Source: Lachnospiraceae bacterium
GTDB lineage: Bacteria; Bacillota; Clostridia; Lachnospirales; Lachnospiraceae
Assembly (NCBI GenBank): GCA_017936885.1
Contig: JAGBEO010000036.1
Span: 62,001-126,000 of the forward strand
Reading direction: 5' to 3'
Length of the DNA: 64,000 nt
Each line of letters opens with the position of its first letter. Position 1 is the stretch's first letter. This document shows, piece after piece, positions 10,284-21,500 of this stretch. Made by a program: the position numbers and the translations under genes. The notes beneath the pieces were generated by a model that saw nothing but the letters and a program-made list of their open reading frames with translations, did not search any database and was not told where the DNA came from.

Positions 10284-11966
10284 ATGAATTTTCGGTCTTT
10301 TAAACCGCAGTACCAGCGCCTTCCCGCCCTTATGTTTGCGGCTGTGGTATTGATAAGCGGTTGTGGAATTTCAAAGAGTACAATAGAAGCGCAAGACATT
10401 ATCATTTTATATACCAATGATGTACATTGTGCCGTGCGTGATGATATTGGTTACGCCGGACTTGCGGCTTATAAGGAATGGTGCGGGGAAAAGACGCCCT
10501 ATGTCACGCTGGTGGACTGCGGGGACGCCTTGCAGGGAGATGTGATCGGAACCATCTCTCAGGGGGAATATCCGGTAGAGATCATGAACCGTGTGGGATA
10601 TGATTATGCAGTGCTTGGCAATCATGAGTTTGACTATGGCATGGAACGGCTTTCCGAGTTGCTGGAACAAAGCAATGCAAAGTATCTTGGCTGCAATATC
10701 CGTTATACCGGAAGTGATCAGACTTTTCTTTCCCGGCTGGCGGCTTATGAGATTGTTACTTATGGCGATGTTAAGGTGGGATTGATCGGTGTGTCAACGC
10801 CGGAGAGCATCGTCAAATCCGTCCCGGCATACTTCTGCGATGAAAATGGAAACTATGTCTATGATTTTTGCGGGGAAAGCGGAGAGGAATTATATGAATG
10901 TGTGCAGGAAAATGTGGATGCCTGTATAGAGGAAGGCGCGGACTATGTGGTGGTTTTGGCGCACTTGGGAACAGATGAGGCTTCTTCGCCTTTTTCATCA
11001 GTTGATCTGATCGCGAATACGAATGGCATTGATGTGTTGTTGGACGGACATTCCCATAGCGTGATTTCCTGTGATGTGGTGAAGAATGCGGGCGGTGGGA
11101 ATGTACTTTTGTCTTCCACTGGCACAGGTCTTAATAATATCGGACGCCTTACCATCACCGCGGACGGCAATATACAGACAGGCCTGATCGGGGAGTATCC
11201 GGAGACGGACAGCGAAGTGTTAAGCTATATAGAAAGCATGGAAGAGGCATATGAATCCGAACTGGATCAAAGCATTGCTGTTACTGATGTACCGCTTACG
11301 ATAAGCTCTGATTCCGGTGTGCGGTTGATCAGAAACCGGGAAACCAATCTGGGAGATTTCTGTGCGGATGCCTACCGGGCTGTGTCAGGGGCGGAGATTG
11401 CCCTTGTAAATGGCGGCGGCATCCGGGCAGATCTGGAAGCCGGAGAGATTACCTATGGGGACATTCTTGGCGTACATCCCTATGGGAATACGCTCTGTGT
11501 TGCAAAAGCTACCGGACAGGAGATATGGGACGCTTTGGAGATGGCGAGTCGTCTGACCTTTTCGGATGTAAGTGACGGAGAGAATGCGATAGGCGAAAAT
11601 GGCGGGTTCCTGCAAGTGTCGGGCTTGCAATATACGATCGACACCAGTGTGGAATCTATGGTAGAAGTGGATGCACAGGGAAATTTCATATCTTGTGGAG
11701 ATAACCGACGGGTAAAGGATGTGATGGTCTTACAGGAAAACGGCAGCTACACAAATTTGGAGCCGGATAAGATTTATACAGTAGCCTCCCACAATTACCT
11801 GATCAAAGAAGGCGGGGATGGGTTGAATATGTTTATGGATAATGAACTGATCGTTGATGAAGGTATGCTGGATTATCAGATACTTATGACATATCTCACG
11901 GATCATCTTGGAGGTACGGTGGGAAGTGAATATGCCGGACCGCAGGGACGGATTACGGTTGAATAA
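10284..11966 (+). CDS. lipoprotein 5'-nucleotidase / metallophosphoesterase (UshA-like)
   Basis: About 560 residues. Start ATG 10284 is preferred over the longer frame because TGAGG lies at 10271-10275 and a lipobox follows (VLISGC, Cys27). The N-terminal calcineurin-like metallophosphatase domain shows all metal motifs: YTNDVHC, DCGDALQGD, LGNHEFDYG, VLAHLGTD and LDGHSHS. The C-terminal 5'-nucleotidase domain (about 300-560) has the substrate loop VNGGGIRADL and GDILGVHPYGN. The enzyme should hydrolyse extracellular nucleotides to nucleosides for uptake, anchored on the outer membrane face. It is convergent with the GHKL kinase gene 11 bases downstream and sits behind the putative LytTR promoter. 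Confidence 0.92.
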   Translation: MNFRSFKPQYQRLPALMFAAVVLISGCGISKSTIEAQDIIILYTNDVHCAVRDDIGYAGLAAYKEWCGEKTPYVTLVDCGDALQGDVIGTISQGEYPVEIMNRVGYDYAVLGNHEFDYGMERLSELLEQSNAKYLGCNIRYTGSDQTFLSRLAAYEIVTYGDVKVGLIGVSTPESIVKSVPAYFCDENGNYVYDFCGESGEELYECVQENVDACIEEGADYVVVLAHLGTDEASSPFSSVDLIANTNGIDVLLDGHSHSVISCDVVKNAGGGNVLLSSTGTGLNNIGRLTITADGNIQTGLIGEYPETDSEVLSYIESMEEAYESELDQSIAVTDVPLTISSDSGVRLIRNRETNLGDFCADAYRAVSGAEIALVNGGGIRADLEAGEITYGDILGVHPYGNTLCVAKATGQEIWDALEMASRLTFSDVSDGENAIGENGGFLQVSGLQYTIDTSVESMVEVDAQGNFISCGDNRRVKDVMVLQENGSYTNLEPDKIYTVASHNYLIKEGGDGLNMFMDNELIVDEGMLDYQILMTYLTDHLGGTVGSEYAGPQGRITVE

Positions 11967-11977
11967 GCAATAAGCTC

Positions 11978-13264
11978 TCACAGGGTAACCACAATTTTAA
12001 ACCAGCCCTCTTCAGCAGTAAAAGCATAAAAGGCATTATGTTTTTCACAGAAAGCCATAATGGAGCGTGTGCCGATTCCGTGACCGGTTTCCGGAGATTG
12101 CGGGAGCCCGTTTTTTCCAAAAGTGATCCGTCCCTTATAAGGATTTGCAATTTCAAACATGAATGTGGGTTTATGGATACATTTGACGATAATTTTTCTC
12201 TCATTCTTAGGGAGTTTTTCACAGGCTTTTATGGCATTTTCCAAAGCATTCGCAAAGCAGATGCTAAGCTCGGCGGAATCAACGGGGAGCGTTTGGGGAA
12301 AAGCAAGATGGAGTTCCACTGTAATACCGGAGTTTTTCGCCCGGTCAAGATAAGTGGTAAGCGTAGCATTTAAAATGGGATCGCTGCAGTAGCAGGCGGG
12401 AGCGGTTGCATTGTTCAGTGCAGAGGCTTCGGCTACAAATTGAAGGATGGCTTCGGCATTTCCCGCTTCTGCAAGCATGGCGATACCGGACAGCATGTGA
12501 TGGGTGTCCTGCCAGACCTTCCTGACTTCTTCCGCTTTTCTTTTTTCATCTTTGGCATGATTTTTTATGCTCTGTATCTGTAATTCCAGAATTTCCCGGT
12601 TCTGCTCCTCCATCCGGTATTGATACTGCGTCCATAGATTCTGAAAAATTGCATAGTAAATGATGAGGATGACGGCGCCTAATATGTAGAATATGAGGGG
12701 GAAGGACGGGTTTTGTGTATAATGCAGCGGATAGACTCCGACCACGAATGCAAGAAGAAAAAAGGAACAGGGGATCAAAGCGAGAATACCCCAGCCTTTC
12801 GTAATCGTTCCCGCAATCGTTAAGAAGATATTTCTCACAAAGAAAAATTCCAGCAAGATCATAATAAGATAGGCAAGCAGGAGCAATATGGCGTTTGACA
12901 GCAAAGTACCGCCCAAGAATGTATTGATCAATGTCAGACTGATGATCAGATAGAGTGAAAACAAAAGCTGCGACAGACTATTAAAGATATGTCTTGAGAG
13001 GGATGTATCCGAAATCACATAACTTATGATCACACCGGGTATGGAGATTGTAAACACAGCGCTTCGTAAAAAAGACAGGAATCCCAGAAAACGTATGGAA
13101 ACGAAAGTGACAACAATGGCATAAACAGCATATCCGCCCAAAATAAGCAGATTTCTCTTAGGGTTTCCCTTCATTGGGGTGGTGGTGGCAAACATGCCCA
13201 GCGTACAAAATATGGCGACAAGGATTCTGTAAGTCTGGTATGCTGTATTGTTATCAAAAATCAT
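11978..13264 (-). CDS. GHKL sensor kinase lacking the phospho-acceptor His (kinase A)
   Basis: 428 residues: about six N-terminal membrane helices (1-205), a coiled-coil-like linker (about 210-245), a dimerisation helix and a GHKL (HATPase_c_5) domain. In this family the phosphorylated His lies in an RHD motif; here the site reads VWQDTHHML, with Gln252 where His is expected. The paralogue next door reads IIRHDTRHML. The ATP-binding features look intact: N-box NALENAIKAC and glycine box GHGIG (394-398). It is third in the minus-strand operon regulator - kinase B - kinase A, 23 bases after kinase B, with AAGG before ATG 13264. Probably catalytically able but unable to carry the phosphate itself. 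Confidence 0.88.
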   Translation of the reverse strand: MIFDNNTAYQTYRILVAIFCTLGMFATTTPMKGNPKRNLLILGGYAVYAIVVTFVSIRFLGFLSFLRSAVFTISIPGVIISYVISDTSLSRHIFNSLSQLLFSLYLIISLTLINTFLGGTLLSNAILLLLAYLIMILLEFFFVRNIFLTIAGTITKGWGILALIPCSFFLLAFVVGVYPLHYTQNPSFPLIFYILGAVILIIYYAIFQNLWTQYQYRMEEQNREILELQIQSIKNHAKDEKRKAEEVRKVWQDTHHMLSGIAMLAEAGNAEAILQFVAEASALNNATAPACYCSDPILNATLTTYLDRAKNSGITVELHLAFPQTLPVDSAELSICFANALENAIKACEKLPKNERKIIVKCIHKPTFMFEIANPYKGRITFGKNGLPQSPETGHGIGTRSIMAFCEKHNAFYAFTAEEGWFKIVVTL

Positions 13265-13287
13265 AGTATCTGTCCTTCTTTCATTCC

Positions 13288-14580
13288 CTATAATGCAACC
13301 GTAACCTTAAACCAACCGTTTTCCGCCGTGAACGTATAAAAGGCATCATGCTTTTCACAGAATGCTATAATAGAACGGATGCCGATTTTGATGCTGCTTT
13401 CCGATGATTGCGGAAGATTGTTCCTGTCAAATGTAATCTTGCCTTTATATGGATTGGCAATCTCAAACATCAGCTTTGGTTTGTAAATACATTTGACAAT
13501 GATTTTTCTTTCCTCTTCCGGAAGCTTTTCGCAGCACTTTATGGCATTTCCCAGAGCGTTGGCAAAACAGATGGCAAGCTCGGCAGAATCGACAGGCAGG
13601 TGATCCGGAATAGAAAATGAGGTTTCAAGTGTAATGCCGGATTCTTCCGCAGATTTAAGATAACTGGAAAGCGTGGCATCCAGAAGGGGGTCATTGCAGT
13701 AATGGAGAGATTCCGGAAGATCAGGAATCTTAGCAGTGGTCTTTATAAAATCAAGTATTGCCTGCATGTCTTTGTTCTCCGCAAGGGCAGCAATCGTGGA
13801 AAGCATGTGGCGGGTGTCATGCCGGATGATCTTTGTCTGTTCTGTCAGATTTTCAATATTCGCAGTTTTTCTTTGTATGTTCTGAACCTGCCATTCCAAG
13901 ATTTCCCTGTTCTGTTCTGCTGAAAGCCTGTGATACTGTATGGACAGATAGAAGCCGATCGCAGAGTAAATAATGACAATGACAGCGCCAAGCAGATAAA
14001 TCATCACAATGCTTGCCGGTCTTTTGGCATAATGCTCCGGATAAAAAGCAATCGTTACAGCAAGAATGATAAATGCACAGGGAATCAGCGAAAGCGTCCC
14101 CCAGCCTTTTCTGATCGTGCTGATCAGATTCAGATAGATGCGCCGTACAAAGTAAAAATCAAACAGGATAATCAGCAGATAGATCAGCAGACGCAGTAAA
14201 ATATCCGACAGCTCTGTTCCATGCAGGGCGGTATTCAACAAAGTGACGGTGGCGGCGATATACAGGGAAATCAATATATGTGTTGCACGGGTGAATACAA
14301 GACGTGGGAATGGCTCGTCAGAAATATTATGCAGCAGAAAGACTGCAGGGCAGGATATGGTAAGGAGAAATACCCGCAGAAAATGCGCATAATCAAGGAA
14401 ATAAATGATAGCATAAGTAGAAAGTACAACATACAGGGAATAAATTCCAAAGATCACAATACTTACGAACTTTCTTTTGACGAATCTGAAATCTGTTGTG
14501 GAAATCATCATGCCTATCGTACCTGCGAAGGTGATCAGGACTTTCAGCACCAAAAAAATAATATTTTCTTCAAAAAGCAT
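13288..14580 (-). CDS. GHKL sensor kinase with RHD His but degenerate ATP-binding box (kinase B)
   Basis: About 430 residues, start at ATG 14580 with GGAGG at 14588-14592; an upstream in-frame ATG at 14595 is less likely. Six N-terminal membrane helices, a linker, then a GHKL-type region. The acceptor motif IIRHDTRHML is intact (His254). The nucleotide-binding part is not: where kinase A and the family have GHGIG, this protein has SIKIG (396-400), and the N-box reads NALGNAIKCC with Gly in place of the acidic residue. It overlaps the end of the response regulator gene by 11 bases, so translation is probably coupled. It is an obvious tandem paralogue of kinase A, with near-identical C-terminal stretches. 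Confidence 0.88.
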   Translation of the reverse strand: MLFEENIIFLVLKVLITFAGTIGMMISTTDFRFVKRKFVSIVIFGIYSLYVVLSTYAIIYFLDYAHFLRVFLLTISCPAVFLLHNISDEPFPRLVFTRATHILISLYIAATVTLLNTALHGTELSDILLRLLIYLLIILFDFYFVRRIYLNLISTIRKGWGTLSLIPCAFIILAVTIAFYPEHYAKRPASIVMIYLLGAVIVIIYSAIGFYLSIQYHRLSAEQNREILEWQVQNIQRKTANIENLTEQTKIIRHDTRHMLSTIAALAENKDMQAILDFIKTTAKIPDLPESLHYCNDPLLDATLSSYLKSAEESGITLETSFSIPDHLPVDSAELAICFANALGNAIKCCEKLPEEERKIIVKCIYKPKLMFEIANPYKGKITFDRNNLPQSSESSIKIGIRSIIAFCEKHDAFYTFTAENGWFKVTVAL

Positions 14581-15316
14581 GGTATCTGCCTCCATTCAGC
14601 CAAAAACTTGCCCATTCTTTTTTGACAGCTTCGTACATACGGCGGGGAACCGGGACATGCAGATTCCCGGTCAGGATCAGGTCTGATTTGGTAACTTCCG
14701 TAACATGGGATAAATTTACCACATAGGAGGAACCTACGAGGAGCATTCCTTTATGCGTCAGCAGGTCTGCCACGGCGTTTTGAAAAGAACTGTTGAATGT
14801 GATACTGGATATGACAGTATTATCTGTAAGGTAGTAATAAATCTGTTTCTCAATGCGTTCCGCATACCGTATGTCACAAACGGGAATCATGCGGATGCTG
14901 TCGGCAGTTTTCACGGAAACCACTTCCTGCATGATCTGGGAAAAAGAGCGGTAAGCCTTATCGAGACTTTGGAAAAACAGGTTTTGATCCACAGGCTTTA
15001 ACAGATAATCAAAAGCATCTACCCGGTAAGAGTTCAATGCAAAATCAGGGGATGTGGTAAGGTAGAGCAGAATACCTGCGTCGTCACGCTTGCGCAGGGC
15101 GCTCCCAAGTTCTATGCCGTTCATTTTCGGCATGATACAGTCCAGAATATAGAGGTCAAAGCCGCCGTATTCGTCAACATGGTTTAACAGCGCTTTGCCG
15201 GAGGTAAAAGAGGACAGGGAAAGGGAGCGGTCAGGATTGGTCTGCTTATATTGTCTGATAAGCTCTTTTATTGTTTCATGGTATGTTTTTTCATCATCAC
15301 ATAAGGCAATCTGCAA
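14570..15316 (-). CDS. LytTR-family response regulator
   Basis: 248 residues. N-terminal receiver domain with acidic pocket CDDE, phospho-acceptor Asp59 (LYILDCIMP), Thr in YLTTS and Lys in YLLKPVD. C-terminal LytTR DNA-binding domain (about 140-240) with the typical GSSYVVNLSHV strand and PVPRRMYEAVKKEW helix. The start is TTG 15316, with AAAAGGGG 8 bases upstream; a TATAAT-like -10 is on the minus strand at 15347-15342. First gene of an operon with two GHKL kinases. Two matching direct-repeat operators nearby (9860 and 15390) are good candidates for its targets. Confidence 0.93.
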   Translation of the reverse strand: MQIALCDDEKTYHETIKELIRQYKQTNPDRSLSLSSFTSGKALLNHVDEYGGFDLYILDCIMPKMNGIELGSALRKRDDAGILLYLTTSPDFALNSYRVDAFDYLLKPVDQNLFFQSLDKAYRSFSQIMQEVVSVKTADSIRMIPVCDIRYAERIEKQIYYYLTDNTVISSITFNSSFQNAVADLLTHKGMLLVGSSYVVNLSHVTEVTKSDLILTGNLHVPVPRRMYEAVKKEWASFWLNGGRYHAF

Positions 15317-15389
15317 GGCTGCTACCCCTTTTCAATAATTTATTATAGTGTAACAAAGAAGAATGCATGAGTCAACGAAACCGGATCAA

Positions 15390-15456
15390 CCAAATTCGCA
15401 CAAAAAAATACCAAATTCGCAATGAACCGTTTCAAAAGCTTGGATTCTGGTATATT
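15390..15456 (+). promoter_or_regulatory. putative LytTR operator-promoter for the giant surface protein
   Basis: Half-sites CCAAATTCGCA start at 15390 and 15411, 21 bases apart. A -10-like TATATT lies at 15451-15456, 40 bases after the second half-site starts, the same geometry as at 9860-9926. No clear -35 is present, as expected for an activator-dependent promoter. The site lies in the divergent region between the regulator gene and the surface-protein gene. Confidence 0.62.
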
Positions 15457-15516
15457 GCATCTGCAGAGGATCATTGAAAATAAAAGCAAAACAGAATGAA
15501 ATTGAAGGTAAACATT

Positions 15517-18500
15517 ATGGAGAAACGGATATCAAAAAAAGAACAGTATGAAAAACTGAGTGCAGCCTGCGAACCATTCAGAAAGGCGAAAACGGAAACG
15601 ATACATACAGTTGCGGGAATTGGGCGGAAACATAAATTGTTGCGTTATCCGGTCATGATAGCATTGGTGGTGTTTATTTTTATTTATAATGTGATCTTAT
15701 ACGGCTGCATCCAGCTAAAAGTCAGGGAGAAATTCGCAAAGAGTGTGGCACTTGTTATGACCATAGTCCTTGTGTTTACCGGTGTGGATCTCGCCGCATT
15801 TGCAACAACAGAAAATGCCGATGACGAAGCGCAGAACATAGGTGTGATCACAGCCTTTAGCGGACTGGACGAGTCAGTCGCAGAGCAGTCATTGCCTGTT
15901 GGAGCCGAGGAAAGTGAGATAAACTTTCCGGATACTCTTACGGTGACGCTGGAAACAGAGAGCGAGGAGGAACAGACAGAAGCGGAAGAAGGAACGGAGC
16001 CGGAAGAAGGAACGGAGCCGGAAGAAGAAACAGAGCCGGAAGAGGGAACAGAGCCGGAAGAGGGAACAGAACCGGAAGAGGGAACAGAACCGGAAGAAGA
16101 AACAGAACCGGAAGAGGGAACAGAGCCGGAAGAAGGAGCAGTGCCGGAAGAAGGAACAGAGCCGGAAGAGGGAACAGAACCGGAAGAAGGAACAGAGCCG
16201 GAAGAGGGAACAGAACCGGAAGAGGGAACAGAGCCGGAAGAAGGAGCAGTGCCGGAAGAAGGAACGGAGCCGGAAGAGGGAACAACACCGGAAGAAGGTA
16301 CAACTCCGGCGGAGGATACAACATCGGAAGAAAGCACAGAATCAGAAGAAAATACATCTGAGGAAAACAAAGAACAGACATCGGAAGAAAGTGCAGTATC
16401 TGCTGTTCTCGACTTTTTTCTGCCTGAGCCTATGGTAGTCTATGCGGCAGAACTTGACGAAACGGAAAATTCTATTGATGTGATAGAAATTTCCATTGGA
16501 GTAACATGGTGTTTAGATACAGCCGCAAGTACATCAGAGACCTTCGATTCTTCCGAAGCAGGGAGCAGGTATGTCTATGTGCCTGTCATTCCGGACGGAT
16601 ACACAGTAGCGGAGGGGGTCAGTCTTCCACAGATCATAGTCACAGTCATAGATAAGGAGCAGACAACTACACCGCAGATCATCGGATGGCAGTTCGGAGA
16701 AGAAGATGTTTATCCGGAAGGGGCGTTATTTTATGATGACGGAAGCTACAGTCTTGTATTGGCAGGGGGCGACAGTGAAGTACAAATTCCTTTTGAAGAA
16801 ATCTTATCCTGTTTACCGGAAAATGTGATCGTAAAATATGCAGATGAAGATATGGATGATGAGGTCCTGCCTATTTATGGATGGAACTGCCCGGAATATA
16901 TCACGGATGAGGAAGGAAATCTGCCTTACAGCGGAAGCTTTTTCTTTACGGCTCTGCTGACAGAGAACGAAGAAGAAGGGGCGTATGTCTTTTCCGAGGA
17001 TGTGGAGCCCATAGGCGTGTGGGTAATCTTTGATGTGCCAATGGCAGCTTCCGTAACCGCTGCACCCGGCACCATAACCTCCGATCAGGAATGGGAAGCG
17101 CAGACACTGTCCGCCGGTACTTATATCATCAATGAGGGGGTAACCGTGACGGTCTCGGGAAGACTTACGGTTAATGGAGAAGTCATGATCAAGGGAGGCG
17201 GAAAGCTTGTACGGTCCGACAGCTATGCGGGAGTAAGCGGTGCCGGTTCCAATAATGCCCTGCTGTATGTTACCGGGGGCAGTCTGACGCTTGAGAATAT
17301 TACCATAGACGGCAATTTTGTGGAGGCATATGGACCGGCTGTCTATATAAGCTCCGGAACCGTAACGATGAACAGCGGTGCGGTCATTCAGAATAACCAT
17401 AATATGAATACCAGCGGCGGTGCGGGTACTTATGCAGCGGGAGGCATCTATTGTGCCGGGACGTTAAATATAAACGGCGGGACCATTCAAAGTTGCAGGA
17501 CAAACGGAGAAATAGCGAGTAGTGCTTATGGTCATGCAGGCGGAGGCATCTATCTGAAGGGAATCTGTAATATGACCTCCGGCAGTATTAAGGACAATTA
17601 TGCTTCTAATGGCGGCGGAATATATCTTGCCTCAGGAGCAACGCTTGATTTGACCGGCGGCATAATTTCCGGTAATTCTGCAAATGGTAATGGAAACGGG
17701 ATTTATTATTCAACAGTAAATAATACAAACGGCATATTAAAGATCGGAGGGGATGTTAATATTTCAGATACTACCTATCTGGATATTACGACAGGAATAC
17801 TGTATCCTCTGATTACCTCCGAACTCCATTATAAACTGACGCTTGACTGCAGTACCTCAGAGGAAGGAAAGGTTTTGGCAGGAGGCAGCGGTTATACGCT
17901 TACTAGTGTGGATGCCAGCAAGATTTATTTGGAGAATTCAGGACTTTATTCCGTACTGGATAAAGAAAATAATCAGATTATTTTAAGCACCGTTGAGGAA
18001 GCGGAAGCAGCATGGCAGGAGACGTCGGGGGGAGAGTGGAAGACCGGTAAATTTACGACGGCGCTGGAGAATGTGTATTCTGGGGGAACGATCAAGCTGC
18101 TGAAGGATATCGTATTTACAGAAAAGGTGGAAATAACAAAAACTGTCACGATCACCAGTAATGATACCTCCAATCCGTGCACGATCACGAGAATGCCGTC
18201 CGGAACATATGGGAATATTACACTTACAGGAAGCGGTAATCTGACGCTGACCGGCATCATTTATGATGGAAACCGGGATTATGTCAGCGGCGGTGGGGAA
18301 TCCCAATCGCTGATCAAAGTTGGTGATACAGGTAATCAGGGAACGGTTTTGACATTGGGAAACGGCTGTATTATCCGTAACGGCTATAAATCCGGCGGTT
18401 CCGGCGTTATTGCGGTATATGGAACGATGGCAATGGAGTCCGGCGCGGTCATTGAAAACTGTGAGGTAACCGGTACCGGCGGCGCGGTCTGGGTCTCTTC

Positions 18501-21500
18501 CTCCGGCAGCTTTATCATGAATGGAGGAACGATTCAAAACTGTACAGCAGGGGACGGCGGTTCTGCTGTTTCTGTGGATGGAACGTGCTTACTGAATGGC
18601 GGCAGTATTACAGGAAATACGGATACATCCGATAAGCCATGTGCCGTCTATCTGCGGTCAAGCGGAAGCGGCAGCCTGACCTTAAACGGTGTAGCCATTT
18701 CCGGCAATACATACAGTGTCTATAATGAGGGAAAGAACGTGACGATTACAGGGGATTCCGCGCTTTTGGGCAGTATTTATACAACAAATGCAGTTACGGC
18801 AAGCGGAACCGGTGTGAGTGGTCTGACGAAAACCTATACCATTACGATGAGTTCCGTCACAAATGGAACGATAGTGGTTACAGGCAGTACGGATAGTACC
18901 CATTATCAGCTTGATTCCTCTGAGTATGTGCTGGCAGCTAATGGAACGAACCTTTGGGCAGCAAAAAAATATACAGTTACCTATGATTACAGCATGAATG
19001 GCGGCACTTGTGCCACAAAAACTTCCGATATGTTTGGGGCAGGTAATAAGGTAGACTTAACACCGACAGCCACAAAAGACGGCTGGGAATTTGTGGGCTG
19101 GAATACGGATAAGGATGCCAAAACGGGTCTTGATTCCCTGACAATGGGAACGGAGGACATGACATTATACGCAGTCTATAAGAAGACGCTGACGCTCACC
19201 TGCTATTCCGGCAGTGCGGGAGATAAGCAGACAGGAACAGTAACGATTTATAACAATGATACGAAAGGTTCCATAAAAGTACCGGCTGCAAAAGCGTGGA
19301 GCGTATCGGATGAAAATTATTGGTTCTATAGTTATGTACTGGGTCCGGATAAATTCGAGGGAACGTTATATGGTGGCAACAGTACGATTTCCTTGTCGGA
19401 AGACACCAGTCTTTATGCATGGTATAGAAAAACAATCACGATTTCCTATGAAGCCAATGAGGGAAGCGGAAGCGTGGCAGATAAAAAAATCTACCGGAGC
19501 GCGAATGTGTCAGATATCGTTACCTATAAGGAAGCTTCTGCTACGCTGCCGGAGGGCACAGGCTTTACACGTGCCGGGTACACCTTTAACGGCTGGATAG
19601 AAGGAAGCAGTACAGGAACTGTTATAGCGGCAGGGACTTCGGTGACACCCACAGCAGATACCACCTATTACGCAAGCTGGACGCCGAATACTTATTTGGT
19701 TGAACTGCATTTAAATGGAGGAAGCGGGGGGACGAGCCTGACTTCCTACACCTATGGGACAGGTGCGGCACTTCCGATGGACTGGACAAAAACAGGTTAC
19801 ACGTTTGGAGGCTGGTATGACAATGCGGACTGTACAGGAACAGCGGTAACGGGTATTTCCGCTGCGGATACAGGAAATAAGGAATACTGGGCGGAATGGA
19901 TAGACGATATTGCTCCTGTAATCGGTACGCTTTCCTACAGCTATGAGCCGAAAAACCTGTGGCAATGGCTGATTGGAAGGGAAAGCTTGATTATCACGGT
20001 GCCTGTGACAGAGGAGGGCAGCGGGGCAGATGAAATTACCTATACCGTGATACCGGAGGGGAGCACAGCAAGTACGGACACATCGGAGATTAAGGACGGT
20101 GTGGCAGAGATTACTGTTTCAGCAGATTTTGAGGGAACGATTGTCCTGACATGCACCGATAAGGAGGGCAATACCTCATCATGTGTGACGGTTGGAACAG
20201 CCATGAACGGAATTATTATTGAGGACAATGCACCGGAGATTACTTTTAAAGCGGACAATAGTCAGGTATTGGCAAGCGAATATGAAGCAGCTCCTGAAAT
20301 TATCGTGACGGTAACGGATGATGAGAACAATGCCATTTCTGCCGGTCTTGCTTCCGTGACATATCAGATCGGGGACGATGCGGTAACCGAAGTACAGCAG
20401 GATTTCGTGTCAAGCATGAAAAACCAGGTCAGCTTTACCATAGCAGCGGCACAGATTCCGGCTGGCGAGACGGAAATTATCGTGAAAGCCACAGACAATG
20501 CTGGAAATTCATCGGAAAAGAAGTTGACCGTGAAAGTACATATCCACAGTGGAAACCTTGTGACTGCAAAGGCAGCGACCTGTACGGAGGACGGACATAG
20601 TGCCTATTATATCTGCAACTGCGGCAGGTGGTTTTCGGACAGCGGCTGTACAAATGAAGTGACGGCGCAGGAAGTGGCAATCCCGGCAGCCGGGCATACG
20701 GAAGTGACGGATGAAGCGAAAGCGGCGACCTGTACCAAAACGGGATTGACGGAGGGCAGCCATTGCTCCGTGTGCGGAACCATAATCGTGAAGCAGGAAA
20801 CAACAGCGGAACTAGGACATGATTACAGCGGAAGCTATCTGTATGATGCAGAGGGACATTGGAAAGTATGCAGCCGATGCGGTGTGGAGGATACAAAACA
20901 CAACCATATCTATGACAATGACAGGGATGCTGTATGTAATGACTGCGGCTACGAAAGGGCAGTAAAGAATCCGGATACAGACGAAGACGAACCTGAGACA
21001 CCAAAGCCGGCGGGCCCATCGGAGCCGTCAAGTCCGGCGGATTCATCGGGAACGCTGCAGCCGTCCGATCCGACAGATTCATCGGAAACGCCGCAGCCCG
21101 CCGATCCGACAGATACACCGGAAACACCGCAGCCAACCAATCTGCCGGAGGATACACCGGAAACACTGCAGCCAATCAATCTGCCGAAGGACAAAACAGC
21201 AACGACACCGGGTACACGGAATAACAGGCAGCCGGAGGATGATAAAGAACCGGAAGGTACAGAAGCAACGGTGCAGAATACAGAGGAATCTTCCGGTACG
21301 GAGAAAGTGCAGCTGCCGGAGGAAGAAGGTGTACAGACCATACCGGCATCAACAGATAACGGTAAGATAACCATATCGGGTGAATCGGTGGCAACGGGCA
21401 ATGTGGATGGGATGACAAGCACACGCACGGCTCTGAATCTGGGAGGTGGGGCGGTCATCATAACGGTTGTCTGTGAGGAGCAGGAGTATACGGCAGGAAT

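Noticed and set aside
11978-13264. Kinase A as a decayed pseudogene
   Set aside because: The frame is full-length, with an intact ATP-binding domain and membrane region and a ribosome-binding site; only the acceptor motif differs.
15684-16381. Long minus-strand ORFs rich in Ser/Gly/Val/Pro or Leu/Pro opposite the giant surface-protein gene
   Set aside because: They are mirror frames of the 18-bp repeat; codons follow the repeat period, and they lack ribosome-binding sites.
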